Shown here: piece by piece, positions 1 to 6,156 of the stretch
How the letters are laid out: each line of letters starts with the position of its first letter
Position numbering within the stretch: the first letter of the stretch is position 1
Notes under the pieces: generated by a model
Database searches by the model: none
Seen by the model: the letters and a program-made list of their open reading frames with translations, nothing else
What the model was told of the DNA's origin: nothing
Source of the DNA: Armatimonadota bacterium
Lineage (GTDB): Bacteria > Armatimonadota > Armatimonadia > Armatimonadales > Armatimonadaceae
Direction of reading: 5' to 3'
NCBI GenBank assembly: GCA_014381035.1
Contig: JACMIS010000430.1
Span: 1-6,376 of the forward strand
DNA length: 6,376 nt
Position numbers and translations under genes: made by a program

Positions 1-305
1 ACGACATTGATCACCACTAGCGCCAGGAACAGCGGGGTCGCTGCCCGGACCAGCTTGCCGGTTTTTTCGTCCGGCACCTTCACGAAGAATTTCTGGTCAT
101 GGAGGTCAGGGGTCACGCGCATGATGCGTGCCAGGAACTTGACCGCCGGATTGCCCATCACATCCATGGGCTTTTCGTTGGCGAACAGCATCTTCACCCC
201 GGTCCCGATCAAAAAGACCGCGAAGATGGACAAACACGTTGCCAGCCAAACGATGACCTGCCCCCGCACTGTAAATGGGAAAGAAACGCGATTTTCCATA
301 CACAT
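1..305 (-). CDS. TerC-family integral membrane protein, N-terminally short, 3' end outside window
   Basis: Minus-strand frame open to the window edge, about 100 codons. Counting from the ATG at 299-297, it shows one strong hydrophobic helix (about residues 15-38) ending in GTGVKMLF. Then comes a soluble loop with NPAVKFLARIMRVTPDLHD and KFFVKV (about 50-75), then ATPLFLALVVIN entering the next helix. This order (GxKMLF, NPxxKxLxRxxxVT, KFFV, TPLFLALV) is the central part of TerC/Alx proteins, membrane proteins linked to metal (Mn) export and tellurite resistance. The conserved aspartate-containing helix that normally follows lies outside the window. In TerC proteins more than 100 residues and several helices precede this block. 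Here the amidase gene ends only 22 nt upstream, so they are absent. Start is uncertain: ATG 305-303 (GGA 4 nt upstream) or ATG 299-297 (GGA 10 nt upstream). It may be a decayed remnant or a short functional variant; the open frame argues against long decay. Confidence 0.68.
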   Translation of the reverse strand, partial: MCMENRVSFPFTVRGQVIVWLATCLSIFAVFLIGTGVKMLFANEKPMDVMGNPAVKFLARIMRVTPDLHDQKFFVKVPDEKTGKLVRAATPLFLALVVINV

Positions 306-327
306 ATATTCCAACAAACGCACCCAT

Positions 328-1257
328 TTAAGCGGTCTGTTCTTCGGCGACGCTTGCCGTCTCTTGCGGGGTGTTCAAGCTTAAACGTCCCAGAATCGTG
401 TTGTAGGTTTCCGGTTCGCGGCGCAGGAGGAGCGGAAACAGGCGACGCCAGCGATCCATTGTTTTCGGGTCGAGGTCGGCGGAGACGATCTCCTCGGTGT
501 CGCGGGAGCCTTGCGCCAGAGTCGTGCCGTCCGGGGCGACAATCACGCTGGAGCCGTAGAAGGTAATGTTTTCCTCTGTCCCGACGCGATTCGCCGCCGC
601 GACAAAGACGCCGTTCGCGATGGCATGGGAGCGCAATATCGTCGTCCAGGCGTTTTGCGAGTCGAAACCGGGTTCGCTGGGTTCGGAGCCGATAGCGGTG
701 GGATATACAATCAGTTCCGCTCCCTTCAGTGCGAGGATGCGTGCCAGTTCCGGGAACCACTGGTCGTAACAGGTCGGCATGGCAAGGTTCACGTCCGGCA
801 TCCCGAAAACCGGATAATCGGAGTTACCCGGACCGAAATACTCGGTCTCATAATAGCCGATGTCGGCGGGAATATGTTGCTTGCGGCACGCCGCACCCAG
901 ATTACCCTCCGGGTCGAACAGAACGGCGGTATCAAAACGCGCCCCTTTCTGCTTGCGGAATCCTAGCCCGCCCCGTTCATAGAGCGAACCGACCACGAAG
1001 ACTTTATTCTCGCGAGCGAGTTCGGCGAACAGTTTGCACGAATCCCCGCCGGGGATACTTTCGGGACGCGGCTCATTTTCTTGCCAATCGGCGAGCGGCT
1101 TCAGCGCGAAATAGGGTGAGATAGAAAACTCGGGAAGGACGACGATGCGGGTACCAGCTTTGGCAGCGTCGCCAACCATCGTGCGATATTTTTTCGCCAT
1201 CGCATCCGGGGCGGGATCGTAGGCGACTTGAAGCAGGGACAAACGAAACGGATTCAT
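328..1257 (-). CDS. aguB: N-carbamoylputrescine amidase (nitrilase superfamily)
   Basis: 309-residue cytosolic carbon-nitrogen hydrolase. The family cleaves N-carbamoylputrescine to putrescine, CO2 and ammonia in the agmatine route to polyamines. The catalytic triad of the superfamily is visible: Glu43 in LPEFS, Lys126 in CRKQHIP, and nucleophile Cys163 in PTCYDQWFPE. The DQWFPE after the cysteine, the AELIVYPTAIGSEP block (180-193), GYYETEYFGPG (134-144) and ITFYGSSVIVAPDG (231-244) are characteristic of the AguB branch rather than general nitrilases or biotinidases. Length is close to the usual 280-300, with about 17 extra residues at the C-terminus. The start ATG 1257-1255 fits the family N-terminus (FRLSLLQVAYDP). 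AAAGGA sits almost directly against the ATG, closer than usual for a Shine-Dalgarno. It begins 35 nt after the ligase stop, and no agmatine deiminase gene is visible in the window. Substrate is inferred from similarity; another carbamoyl or amide substrate is possible. Confidence 0.86.
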   Translation of the reverse strand: MNPFRLSLLQVAYDPAPDAMAKKYRTMVGDAAKAGTRIVVLPEFSISPYFALKPLADWQENEPRPESIPGGDSCKLFAELARENKVFVVGSLYERGGLGFRKQKGARFDTAVLFDPEGNLGAACRKQHIPADIGYYETEYFGPGNSDYPVFGMPDVNLAMPTCYDQWFPELARILALKGAELIVYPTAIGSEPSEPGFDSQNAWTTILRSHAIANGVFVAAANRVGTEENITFYGSSVIVAPDGTTLAQGSRDTEEIVSADLDPKTMDRWRRLFPLLLRREPETYNTILGRLSLNTPQETASVAEEQTA

Positions 1258-1292
1258 TCCTTTCGTTTCGCTACCACCCCCCGTTCTTCCTG

Positions 1293-3482
1293 CTACGGAG
1301 GTGCCGACGTTGCCCCCGGCACGGTGACGAACGCATCCAGCCGCGCCAGTGTTTCGTTCTTGTTTGCATCGAACGCGATCTCCACTTTTTTCCCGGTTTT
1401 TTGTTGCGCGTTTCTCCCTCCGGGTAAAATGCGGTCCGTAAACAGGGCGCGGATCTCGGCGCGGCGGGCGGGCGCATTTCCGCCCAGCGTCGCGATTTCG
1501 GTAAACTGGTACTGCGGTGTGGTTCGGGAATACCCTTCGATGATTTTGCGGGCGGTCACGAAATGCTGGTAGGCTTCGTCCGCGTCGCCACTTTTCAACG
1601 CATCCTCTCCGAGTGCGGTGTAGGCAAACGCGGGGAGCGTATCCACCAGCTCGGGAATGGCGCGAATCTTCCCCGCCGGTCCCTCGGCGATCTTCACCAT
1701 ATCAAGATAGGTAAAGATCGCACCCGCCCCATCGCCCGCTTTCTCCTGTGCCTCCGCGAGTGCTTTGCGCGTTTGTAGATTGTTGGGATCTGCCTCGGCA
1801 GCGAGTTTATACTCATTTACGGCTTTATCCCAATTTTCTTCCCGCTCGGAACCGCGAGCGAGTTGATAGAACCTTTTTCCGCTCGGGGACAGATACGCCG
1901 CCGTGCTGTAATCCCCCGCAAGCGCGTAAATCTGGGGGTCAGACGGATGCACACGCTCCGCCGCCTCCTTAGCCAGCGGCGCGACAGTGCCGGGGCTGGT
2001 GCGCGATGCAAGAACGAGCATATCCCGTTCGGCTTGCCCCGCCCGTACAAAAAGTGCCAGCACCAGAGCCGACGCCAGAAAGACTGCAGCCCCCCCCCGC
2101 GCCAGAGCCGTTTGTTGTTTCGACTCGTGCGAGACGATTTCGCCTGCGCCGACGAGCATGCCGAGCACGAAGAAAAATGGGACGCCACACGCGAGAAGTA
2201 CCCACTCCGAATCGAAGACGCTTCGCCCGAGTGCGGCAACGATTCCGCCGAGGATAGCGGATGCCAGAATCGGAGAGGCTGTTTTTCCCGCACCGTTCTG
2301 TAGCAGACCGAGGCTCAGTGCGCCGCCGATACCGATCAGCAGGCTTACCAACGCCGGAAAACCGGATTCACTGGCGATCTGCAAATACGAGGAGTGCGCC
2401 TGCCCCGTCCAGCCGACGCGGGCATAGCGTGAGTAGGTGTAAGGGTAGGTGCCGGGTCCTGCCCCGAATACGGGATTTTCGGTCGCCATCGCGAGGCTTC
2501 CGCGCCATGTTTCCTTGCGAAACTCGCCCGAGTGATCGCCGGATGCCGCCCCCCCGCTCATCGGTGCGGTCACGACGGGTGCTTTGCTGCCCGCGGTTTG
2601 TTGGACGCGACCAAGCATCGGGGCACTGAAAACGAACCCCGACACGAACAGAACGGGGATGATTATTCCGACCCGTTTCCACGGCAATGGGACCCTTCGG
2701 ACGAGAGAAAGAGTCAAGGCGATGGTTAGCCCGGCGAGTGTCAAACCAAGCCCCGCCCGCGATCCGGTGATCATCAGCAACGAGAAAAGCAACGCAGTTC
2801 CCACCCCGGCGATGACGATAGAGAGCAAACCTTCCGCGACAAGAAACAGCGCGACGGTAATCGGAATAGTCAACGCGCAGAATCCGGCGGCAAAGTTCGG
2901 TGAAAAGAACGTCGCGGATTCCCGGTGCAATACGCGTTCCGCTCCGGGGATGGTGCCATACGAGAGTACGCCGACCACCGCACAGAGAATGCCCCCGACC
3001 AGCAACGCGGTCGCCATCCGGGGGATGTTCGCCCTATCCTGCCCGACGAATCGTGCGGCGAGGGCGAATGCAACGGCGAAGACGATCCAGTTTAATACTT
3101 CGGGGAGCATAGCAAAGACGTATACTGGCGACGTAAAAAAGCGGGTATGAGCGAACGCGGACATAGCCACCCACAATGTTGCCCCATAAATCCCGTAGCG
3201 TGCTATCATTCCCGCGATTGTCAGTTTCGGATGATAGGATGCGCCCAGTGTCGTCGTAAGTAGGGCAGCGACCAGTACCAGTGCCCGAACCACCCCGGAC
3301 ATGCTGTCGCCTCCCCATGCCGCCAATGCGTAGTCCGGTCCGACCGGGGTCCCTCCCAGTAGTGGGGCTAATGCGAGTGCCCCGAGGAAAAGGTAGAATC
3401 CGAGTTTGGCGAATCGCCCGCCGGTTTCCGCCGCCGGGTCGTCTGAATAGGGGGTACGGTTGGCGCGGACAGCGGCTCTCAT
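1293..3482 (-). CDS. O-antigen ligase/polymerase (Wzy_C-type) membrane protein with C-terminal TPR region
   Basis: 729-residue multi-pass inner-membrane protein. About ten to thirteen hydrophobic segments span residues 25-480 (clear ones near 62-82, 122-145, 153-175, 198-237, 270-290, 374-395, 426-445, 461-480). Family marks are FFSPNFAAGF (192-201), ITGSRAGLGL (238-247), and a large loop (about 291-373) holding ETWRGSLAMATENPVFGAGPG and later AHSSYLQIASESGFPAL. That loop pattern is typical of WaaL/Wzy-like enzymes, which transfer or polymerise undecaprenyl-linked glycans on the periplasmic face; the superfamily also includes pilin O-oligosaccharyltransferases. After the last helix there is a roughly 250-residue soluble part with TPR-like helices (EENWDKAVNEYKLAAEADPNN, about 548-568, and neighbours). 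The open frame extends upstream to 3761, but the start is set at ATG 3482-3480. It forms an ATGA overlap with the upstream glycosyltransferase stop, and the extra upstream residues are arginine-rich shadow sequence inside that gene. Whether the product is lipid A-core, a polymer or a protein is not visible. Confidence 0.85.
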   Translation of the reverse strand: MRAAVRANRTPYSDDPAAETGGRFAKLGFYLFLGALALAPLLGGTPVGPDYALAAWGGDSMSGVVRALVLVAALLTTTLGASYHPKLTIAGMIARYGIYGATLWVAMSAFAHTRFFTSPVYVFAMLPEVLNWIVFAVAFALAARFVGQDRANIPRMATALLVGGILCAVVGVLSYGTIPGAERVLHRESATFFSPNFAAGFCALTIPITVALFLVAEGLLSIVIAGVGTALLFSLLMITGSRAGLGLTLAGLTIALTLSLVRRVPLPWKRVGIIIPVLFVSGFVFSAPMLGRVQQTAGSKAPVVTAPMSGGAASGDHSGEFRKETWRGSLAMATENPVFGAGPGTYPYTYSRYARVGWTGQAHSSYLQIASESGFPALVSLLIGIGGALSLGLLQNGAGKTASPILASAILGGIVAALGRSVFDSEWVLLACGVPFFFVLGMLVGAGEIVSHESKQQTALARGGAAVFLASALVLALFVRAGQAERDMLVLASRTSPGTVAPLAKEAAERVHPSDPQIYALAGDYSTAAYLSPSGKRFYQLARGSEREENWDKAVNEYKLAAEADPNNLQTRKALAEAQEKAGDGAGAIFTYLDMVKIAEGPAGKIRAIPELVDTLPAFAYTALGEDALKSGDADEAYQHFVTARKIIEGYSRTTPQYQFTEIATLGGNAPARRAEIRALFTDRILPGGRNAQQKTGKKVEIAFDANKNETLARLDAFVTVPGATSAPP
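2090..2098 (-). repeat. Nine-base G homopolymer (C9 on the plus strand) inside the ligase gene
   Basis: The plus strand reads nine consecutive C from 2090 to 2098. On the coding strand this is G9, spanning codons Arg462-Gly463-Gly464-Ala465. It is the longest homopolymer I noticed in the window. It lies at the start of the last predicted membrane helix, just before the TPR region. One G more or less would move translation into frames that stop near 1969 or 1817, removing the TPR part. A shorter run of seven G occurs in the same gene at 2549-2555. Confidence 0.9.
2549..2555 (-). repeat. Seven-base G homopolymer in the ligase gene
   Basis: The plus strand shows seven C in a row, coding for Ser309-Gly310-Gly311-Ala312 in the low-complexity part of the large periplasmic loop of the ligase. 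Tracts of seven are much less slippage-prone than nine and are common in GC-rich DNA. It is recorded mainly because it is the second long G run in the same gene. Confidence 0.85.
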
Positions 3483-4384
3483 GGGCGAGGGTTCCCTCCG
3501 AGTAACGGGTTGATCAAACGGCGGCGACCGATACGCACCACGGCACGCAGGAAAATCCCGGGGTAGATGAACGGCTTCAAAATCCTCGGGACACGTTCCT
3601 CGAAAAATAGTTGGTGCTTCCGGTAAAACTTCCACATGGAGCGCGAGTGCTCCCAGATCATCCGGTCGGCGGCGCGGTCGGACGATTTCCCGATGGCGTG
3701 TGTCACGACGGTGCCGGGAAAGTATACGACGCGGCTCCGCGCCTCGTGCGCTCGCAAACAAATATCCATATCTTCGCAGTACATAAAGAAAGTTTTGTCG
3801 TCCAGCACACCGATCTTGCTCAGGAGGTCTTTGCGCAGTAGCATCGCGCAGCCGGAAAGCCAGTCCACGTCACGCACGCCGTTATGGTCGAAATCTTGCA
3901 TCAGATAGTCGGACGCGGGGCGGTTACCGGGAAACAGTTTTCCGAGGTAGACATTGCGAAACATGCCGGCGGCGAACGTGGGCCAGCGGCGGCAGGAGTA
4001 TTGGATCGAGCCGTCCGGGTTGATGACTTTCGGGCCGATGATGCCCGCATCGGGGGACGTGTCGGCGAAGTCGACGAGCGCGTCGAGTCCGCCGGGTTCC
4101 ACGGTCGCGTCGGAATTGAGCAGCAGAATATACTCCGTATCGAAATTTTCCAGGACGACGTTGTTACCGCCGGAAAAACCAAGATTCGCGCCGGTGCGGA
4201 TGAGCTTGACTTCGGGGAAATCCGCTTCGACCAGTTCCGGGGAGCCGTCCCGTGAATCGTTATCCGGCACGACCACCGCGACCGTGCCGGGACGCGCCGA
4301 TGCCTTCCGCAGACTTTGCAGACAGTTAAACAGATCGTCTTTCGCGTTCCAACTCAACACGCAAACTGTCAGGCGTGGTTTCAC
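3479..4384 (-). CDS. Family 2 glycosyltransferase (rhamnosyltransferase-like, WbbL type)
   Basis: GT-A-fold, cytosolic-face glycosyltransferase expected to add a nucleotide-activated sugar to a lipid-linked glycan. Numbered on the longest frame (ATG at 4435, 318 residues), the motifs are: RLTVCVLSWNAKDDL at 21-35, the nucleotide-binding DNDSRDGS at 58-65, NLGFSGGNN at 84-92, the metal-site region LLLNSDA at 104-110 (NSD in place of DxD), GCAMLLRK at 195-202, and the acidic pair EDMD at 221-224 that holds the catalytic base. The C-terminus is basic and amphipathic (RIGRRRL), suggesting membrane association. The start is unsettled. ATG 4435 would overlap the upstream gene by 110 nt and adds 17 residues without motif content. 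TTG 4399 has GGGGA seven bases upstream. GTG 4384 begins right at the domain (MKPRLTV) and is chosen here. The stop overlaps the ligase ATG (ATGA). It is paralogous to the preceding glycosyltransferase. The exact sugar cannot be read from the sequence. Confidence 0.86.
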   Translation of the reverse strand: MKPRLTVCVLSWNAKDDLFNCLQSLRKASARPGTVAVVVPDNDSRDGSPELVEADFPEVKLIRTGANLGFSGGNNVVLENFDTEYILLLNSDATVEPGGLDALVDFADTSPDAGIIGPKVINPDGSIQYSCRRWPTFAAGMFRNVYLGKLFPGNRPASDYLMQDFDHNGVRDVDWLSGCAMLLRKDLLSKIGVLDDKTFFMYCEDMDICLRAHEARSRVVYFPGTVVTHAIGKSSDRAADRMIWEHSRSMWKFYRKHQLFFEERVPRILKPFIYPGIFLRAVVRIGRRRLINPLLGGNPRP

Positions 4385-5261
4385 CGCCCCATTTTCCAAG
4401 AGATTGTCCCCATCGTCCGGTACGTACCCAGGCATCCAGCGTGATTAAAACCGTCAACAGCCACAGCAACGGCATCGGCGTTTTATCCGCGTACTGTTTC
4501 CCTAAAAAGCGTAGCATCGCCCGCCGCGACTCCCACACCGCCGCCCGTCGGACCCGTCTCGTCGTGCCCCCATAGCCGTGTTTCGCCGCCGTATCCGGGG
4601 TGTAGTATATCCGGTATCCCGCAGTGTATGCCCGCAAGCACCAATCGGCATCGTTGAAGTACAGCGGGAAACGCTCGTCCATCGCGCCGACTTTTCGCCA
4701 CGCCTCACGCCGGATCAAAAAGCACGACGCCATCGGTTGCGGTGCCTCGCCGGGCGCGTTGTAATCGAACGTCGGCATTCGCCACGACGCCCATGTTTTG
4801 CTACTCTTCCATACGCGAGAAAGTAGCAAAAACTCACCCAGAAGCGCGACCGGCGACGGAAAGCCCCGCACGGACGCCTGAACCGCTCCGTTTTCGTGAA
4901 TCAGTTTTGGCGCGACAGCGGCGGCGTCCGGCTTCGAATCGAGGAACGCGCTCAGCGTATCCAGTGTCCCTGCTTGCACCTGTGCATCCGGGTTGAGAAG
5001 TAACAGGAGATCCCCGGTCGCGGCATCGGCGCACTGGTTTACCCCGTGGGCATACAGTTCGTTGGCGGGATTGGCGATCAGTCGCACTTCGGGGAAGGAT
5101 TCGCGCACCATTTCTGCCGCGCCATCCTCGGAAGCGTTATCCACGACGATCACCTCCTGCGCCCCTCGCGAGTAGGGATACTCACGCAGTGCTTCGAGGG
5201 ATTCGCGTAGATCGTCTCGGGTATTCCAATGGACAAGCAGGACAGAAAGCAACGTCGGCAT
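4326..5261 (-). CDS. Family 2 glycosyltransferase with C-terminal hydrophobic segment
   Basis: 311-residue GT-A-fold transferase. The domain begins at the start codon (LLSVLLVHWNTRDDL, 4-18). The donor-binding motif is IVVDNASEDGA (38-48), the DxD-position motif is LLLNPDA (87-93), and the acidic catalytic region is YFNDADWCLR (201-210), followed by YRIYYTPDTAAKHGYGGTT. The motif NxGFaxGxN of the family is altered to NELYAHGVN (67-75). A hydrophobic stretch (264-279, PLLWLLTVLITLDAWV) near the end may anchor it to the membrane. Its start ATG shares one base with the pseudopilin stop (TGATG), implying translational coupling. Its last 20-37 codons overlap the next glycosyltransferase in another frame. 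Likely role: one sugar addition in assembly of the glycan used by the downstream ligase. Sugar specificity is unknown. Family assignment is firm; the pathway is inferred from neighbours. Confidence 0.87.
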   Translation of the reverse strand: MPTLLSVLLVHWNTRDDLRESLEALREYPYSRGAQEVIVVDNASEDGAAEMVRESFPEVRLIANPANELYAHGVNQCADAATGDLLLLLNPDAQVQAGTLDTLSAFLDSKPDAAAVAPKLIHENGAVQASVRGFPSPVALLGEFLLLSRVWKSSKTWASWRMPTFDYNAPGEAPQPMASCFLIRREAWRKVGAMDERFPLYFNDADWCLRAYTAGYRIYYTPDTAAKHGYGGTTRRVRRAAVWESRRAMLRFLGKQYADKTPMPLLWLLTVLITLDAWVRTGRWGQSLGKWGGETTPDSLRVELERERRSV

Positions 5262-5998
5262 CAGTCCGCCTGAATCGTGAAGTCACGGCGGCGGAGCATC
5301 GGGAACGAAAGTCGCTTGACATGCCCGTCGCAATAGAGCGCGTTGAACCCTCCGGCGTGATCATCGCTCCAGTGCCCGTCAATGTCTGCCGGACGTTCGG
5401 TGTCGCCGCCTTCCTGTCCGTTCTGGCACTCGCCCGCGTTGTTATTGTGCTCCCAGACGATCAGGGTGCTCGCGGGCGCGGGAACGTCGGCGTCGGGGCG
5501 TGCTTGCGGCGACGTTTCGTTCAAACCCAGATTCTTGCCGAAGTAGGAGTCCCAGGCGTTGAGAACATACCGCCCTTCGGCGTCCTTGGTTTCTCCGGGA
5601 AGCGGCGGGCGCACTTTGCGCGAGGGGCAAAGGCGCACCCCGTCGCTTTTGAGGTACGGTTCGAGAAGATACGGTGTGCCGGAAGGTTCGTTCGAGGCGG
5701 GGAGCCACTGCGGAAGCGGCGGGTCCAATGTGCCATCGGGTTGCAACGCGGGCGAAATGCAATGGTCTTTGTAGATAGGGTCGTGAGTGATGCAGTTGTA
5801 TTTCGGCACATACGTCTCGTCGGCGTCCTGCGCGTACATTCGGATCGCGACTCCCACCTGACGCAGATTACTCTGACAGGCGGCTTGCCGTCCCTTTTCT
5901 CGCGCCTGCGCGAAAACCGGGAAAAGTATCGCGGCGAGCAGGGCGATGATCGCTATCACGACGAGCAGTTCGATAAGAGTAAATCCGCGACATGCCAT
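5261..5998 (-). CDS. Type II/IV pseudopilin with H-X9-DG C-terminal motif (DUF1559-like)
   Basis: 245 residues. The short leader MACRG precedes [19 protein letters not shown], the class III prepilin signal: cleavage is expected after Gly5 and Glu10 is the conserved E+5 of the mature protein. The helix continues into [20 protein letters not shown] and MYAQDADET, a pattern common in Armatimonadota and Planctomycetota pseudopilins. Near the C-terminus His214, nine residues, then Asp224-Gly225 form the H-X9-DG motif ([15 protein letters not shown]). Six cysteines (41, 69, 80, 124, 191, 223) could make disulfides in the exported domain. The protein should be processed by a prepilin peptidase and inserted in the inner membrane or a pilus-like fibre. 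An in-frame TTG 36 bases upstream is rejected as start: it coincides with the predicted -35 and gives an untypical leader. First gene of the minus-strand series, joined to a glycosyltransferase by TGATG. Function of this pseudopilin subclass is not established. Confidence 0.9.
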   Translation of the reverse strand: MACRGFTLIELLVVIAIIALLAAILFPVFAQAREKGRQAACQSNLRQVGVAIRMYAQDADETYVPKYNCITHDPIYKDHCISPALQPDGTLDPPLPQWLPASNEPSGTPYLLEPYLKSDGVRLCPSRKVRPPLPGETKDAEGRYVLNAWDSYFGKNLGLNETSPQARPDADVPAPASTLIVWEHNNNAGECQNGQEGGDTERPADIDGHWSDDHAGGFNALYCDGHVKRLSFPMLRRRDFTIQAD

Positions 5999-6034
5999 GC
6001 TCTTGAGTATATCGGGAACACTCAAGCACGCCAA
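5999..6034 (-). promoter_or_regulatory. Candidate sigma70-type promoter of the pseudopilin-glycosylation operon
   Basis: On the minus strand TTGGCG (6034-6029) and TATACT (6011-6006) are separated by exactly 17 bases. They match the TTGACA/TATAAT consensus at 4 and 5 of 6 positions. Initiation about seven bases after the -10 would fall at about 5999-6000, next to the ATG at 5998. The mRNA would then be leaderless or nearly so, which agrees with the weak Shine-Dalgarno signal. Prediction from sequence only. Confidence 0.4.
6002..6026. promoter_or_regulatory. Inverted repeat CTTGAGT-N11-ACTCAAG over the operon promoter
   Basis: Two perfect 7-base arms, 6002-6008 and 6020-6026, are separated by 11 bases, so half-site centres are 18 bases apart. 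One arm overlaps three bases of the predicted -10 and the other lies in the -10/-35 spacer. This is the placement expected of a repressor operator for a dimeric DNA-binding protein. A 7-base dyad can arise by chance in a region this size, so the role is tentative. Confidence 0.35.
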
Positions 6035-6113
6035 ATAAAATCTCGGAAGGTGTGTCGGTGGAGTGCGAAAATAAATTTTATGGCGTGGAAACTTCCTGCG
6101 CTATTTTTTGTCG

Positions 6114-6119
6114 TATAAT
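6114..6119 (+). promoter_or_regulatory. TATAAT -10 box for the rightward gene
   Basis: A perfect TATAAT follows an A/T-rich stretch and precedes the rightward coding frame by 37 bases, giving an expected transcript start near 6126. No good -35 is seen at 16-18 bases (ACTTCC at 6091-6096 for a spacer of 17), and TG is not present at the extended -10 position. Confidence 0.4.
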
Positions 6120-6156
6120 TGGAAGAGACAGACGCATTTTTCCGTTTGTCAATCGT

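Noticed and set aside
106..327. A 73-codon minus-strand frame beginning at an ATG three bases after the amidase stop codon starts
   Set aside because: It is out of frame with the TerC coding sequence, and its translation shows no family features while the alternative frame shows clear TerC blocks.
1258..1292. Possible terminator or promoter between ligase and amidase
   Set aside because: Only 34-35 bases are available, with no hairpin followed by a T run in the direction of transcription.
1817..2293. A 158-codon minus-strand frame inside the ligase gene
   Set aside because: It is an alternative frame of the ligase gene with no domain pattern. It matters only as the frame entered if the G9 tract loses one base.
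3483..3761. N-terminal extension of the ligase frame by 93 residues
   Set aside because: The stretch lies wholly within the glycosyltransferase gene, has arginine-rich low-quality composition, and the ATG at 3482 forms a normal ATGA junction.
5999..6034. TTG start for the pseudopilin giving a 12-residue longer leader
   Set aside because: No Shine-Dalgarno precedes it, it overlaps the predicted -35, and [10 protein letters not shown] is a normal-length prepilin leader.
5189..6118. A 309-codon plus-strand open frame opposite the pseudopilin
   Set aside because: It is the complement of a strongly recognisable pseudopilin. Its translation is rich in Arg, Val and Gly with no domain pattern, runs across the intergenic region, and has the typical look of an antisense shadow in GC-rich DNA.
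6040..6120. Further minus-strand promoter signals such as TAAAAT around 6076-6081
   Set aside because: A/T-rich hexamers are present, but no acceptable -35 lies at 16-18 bases, so they are not better than chance.
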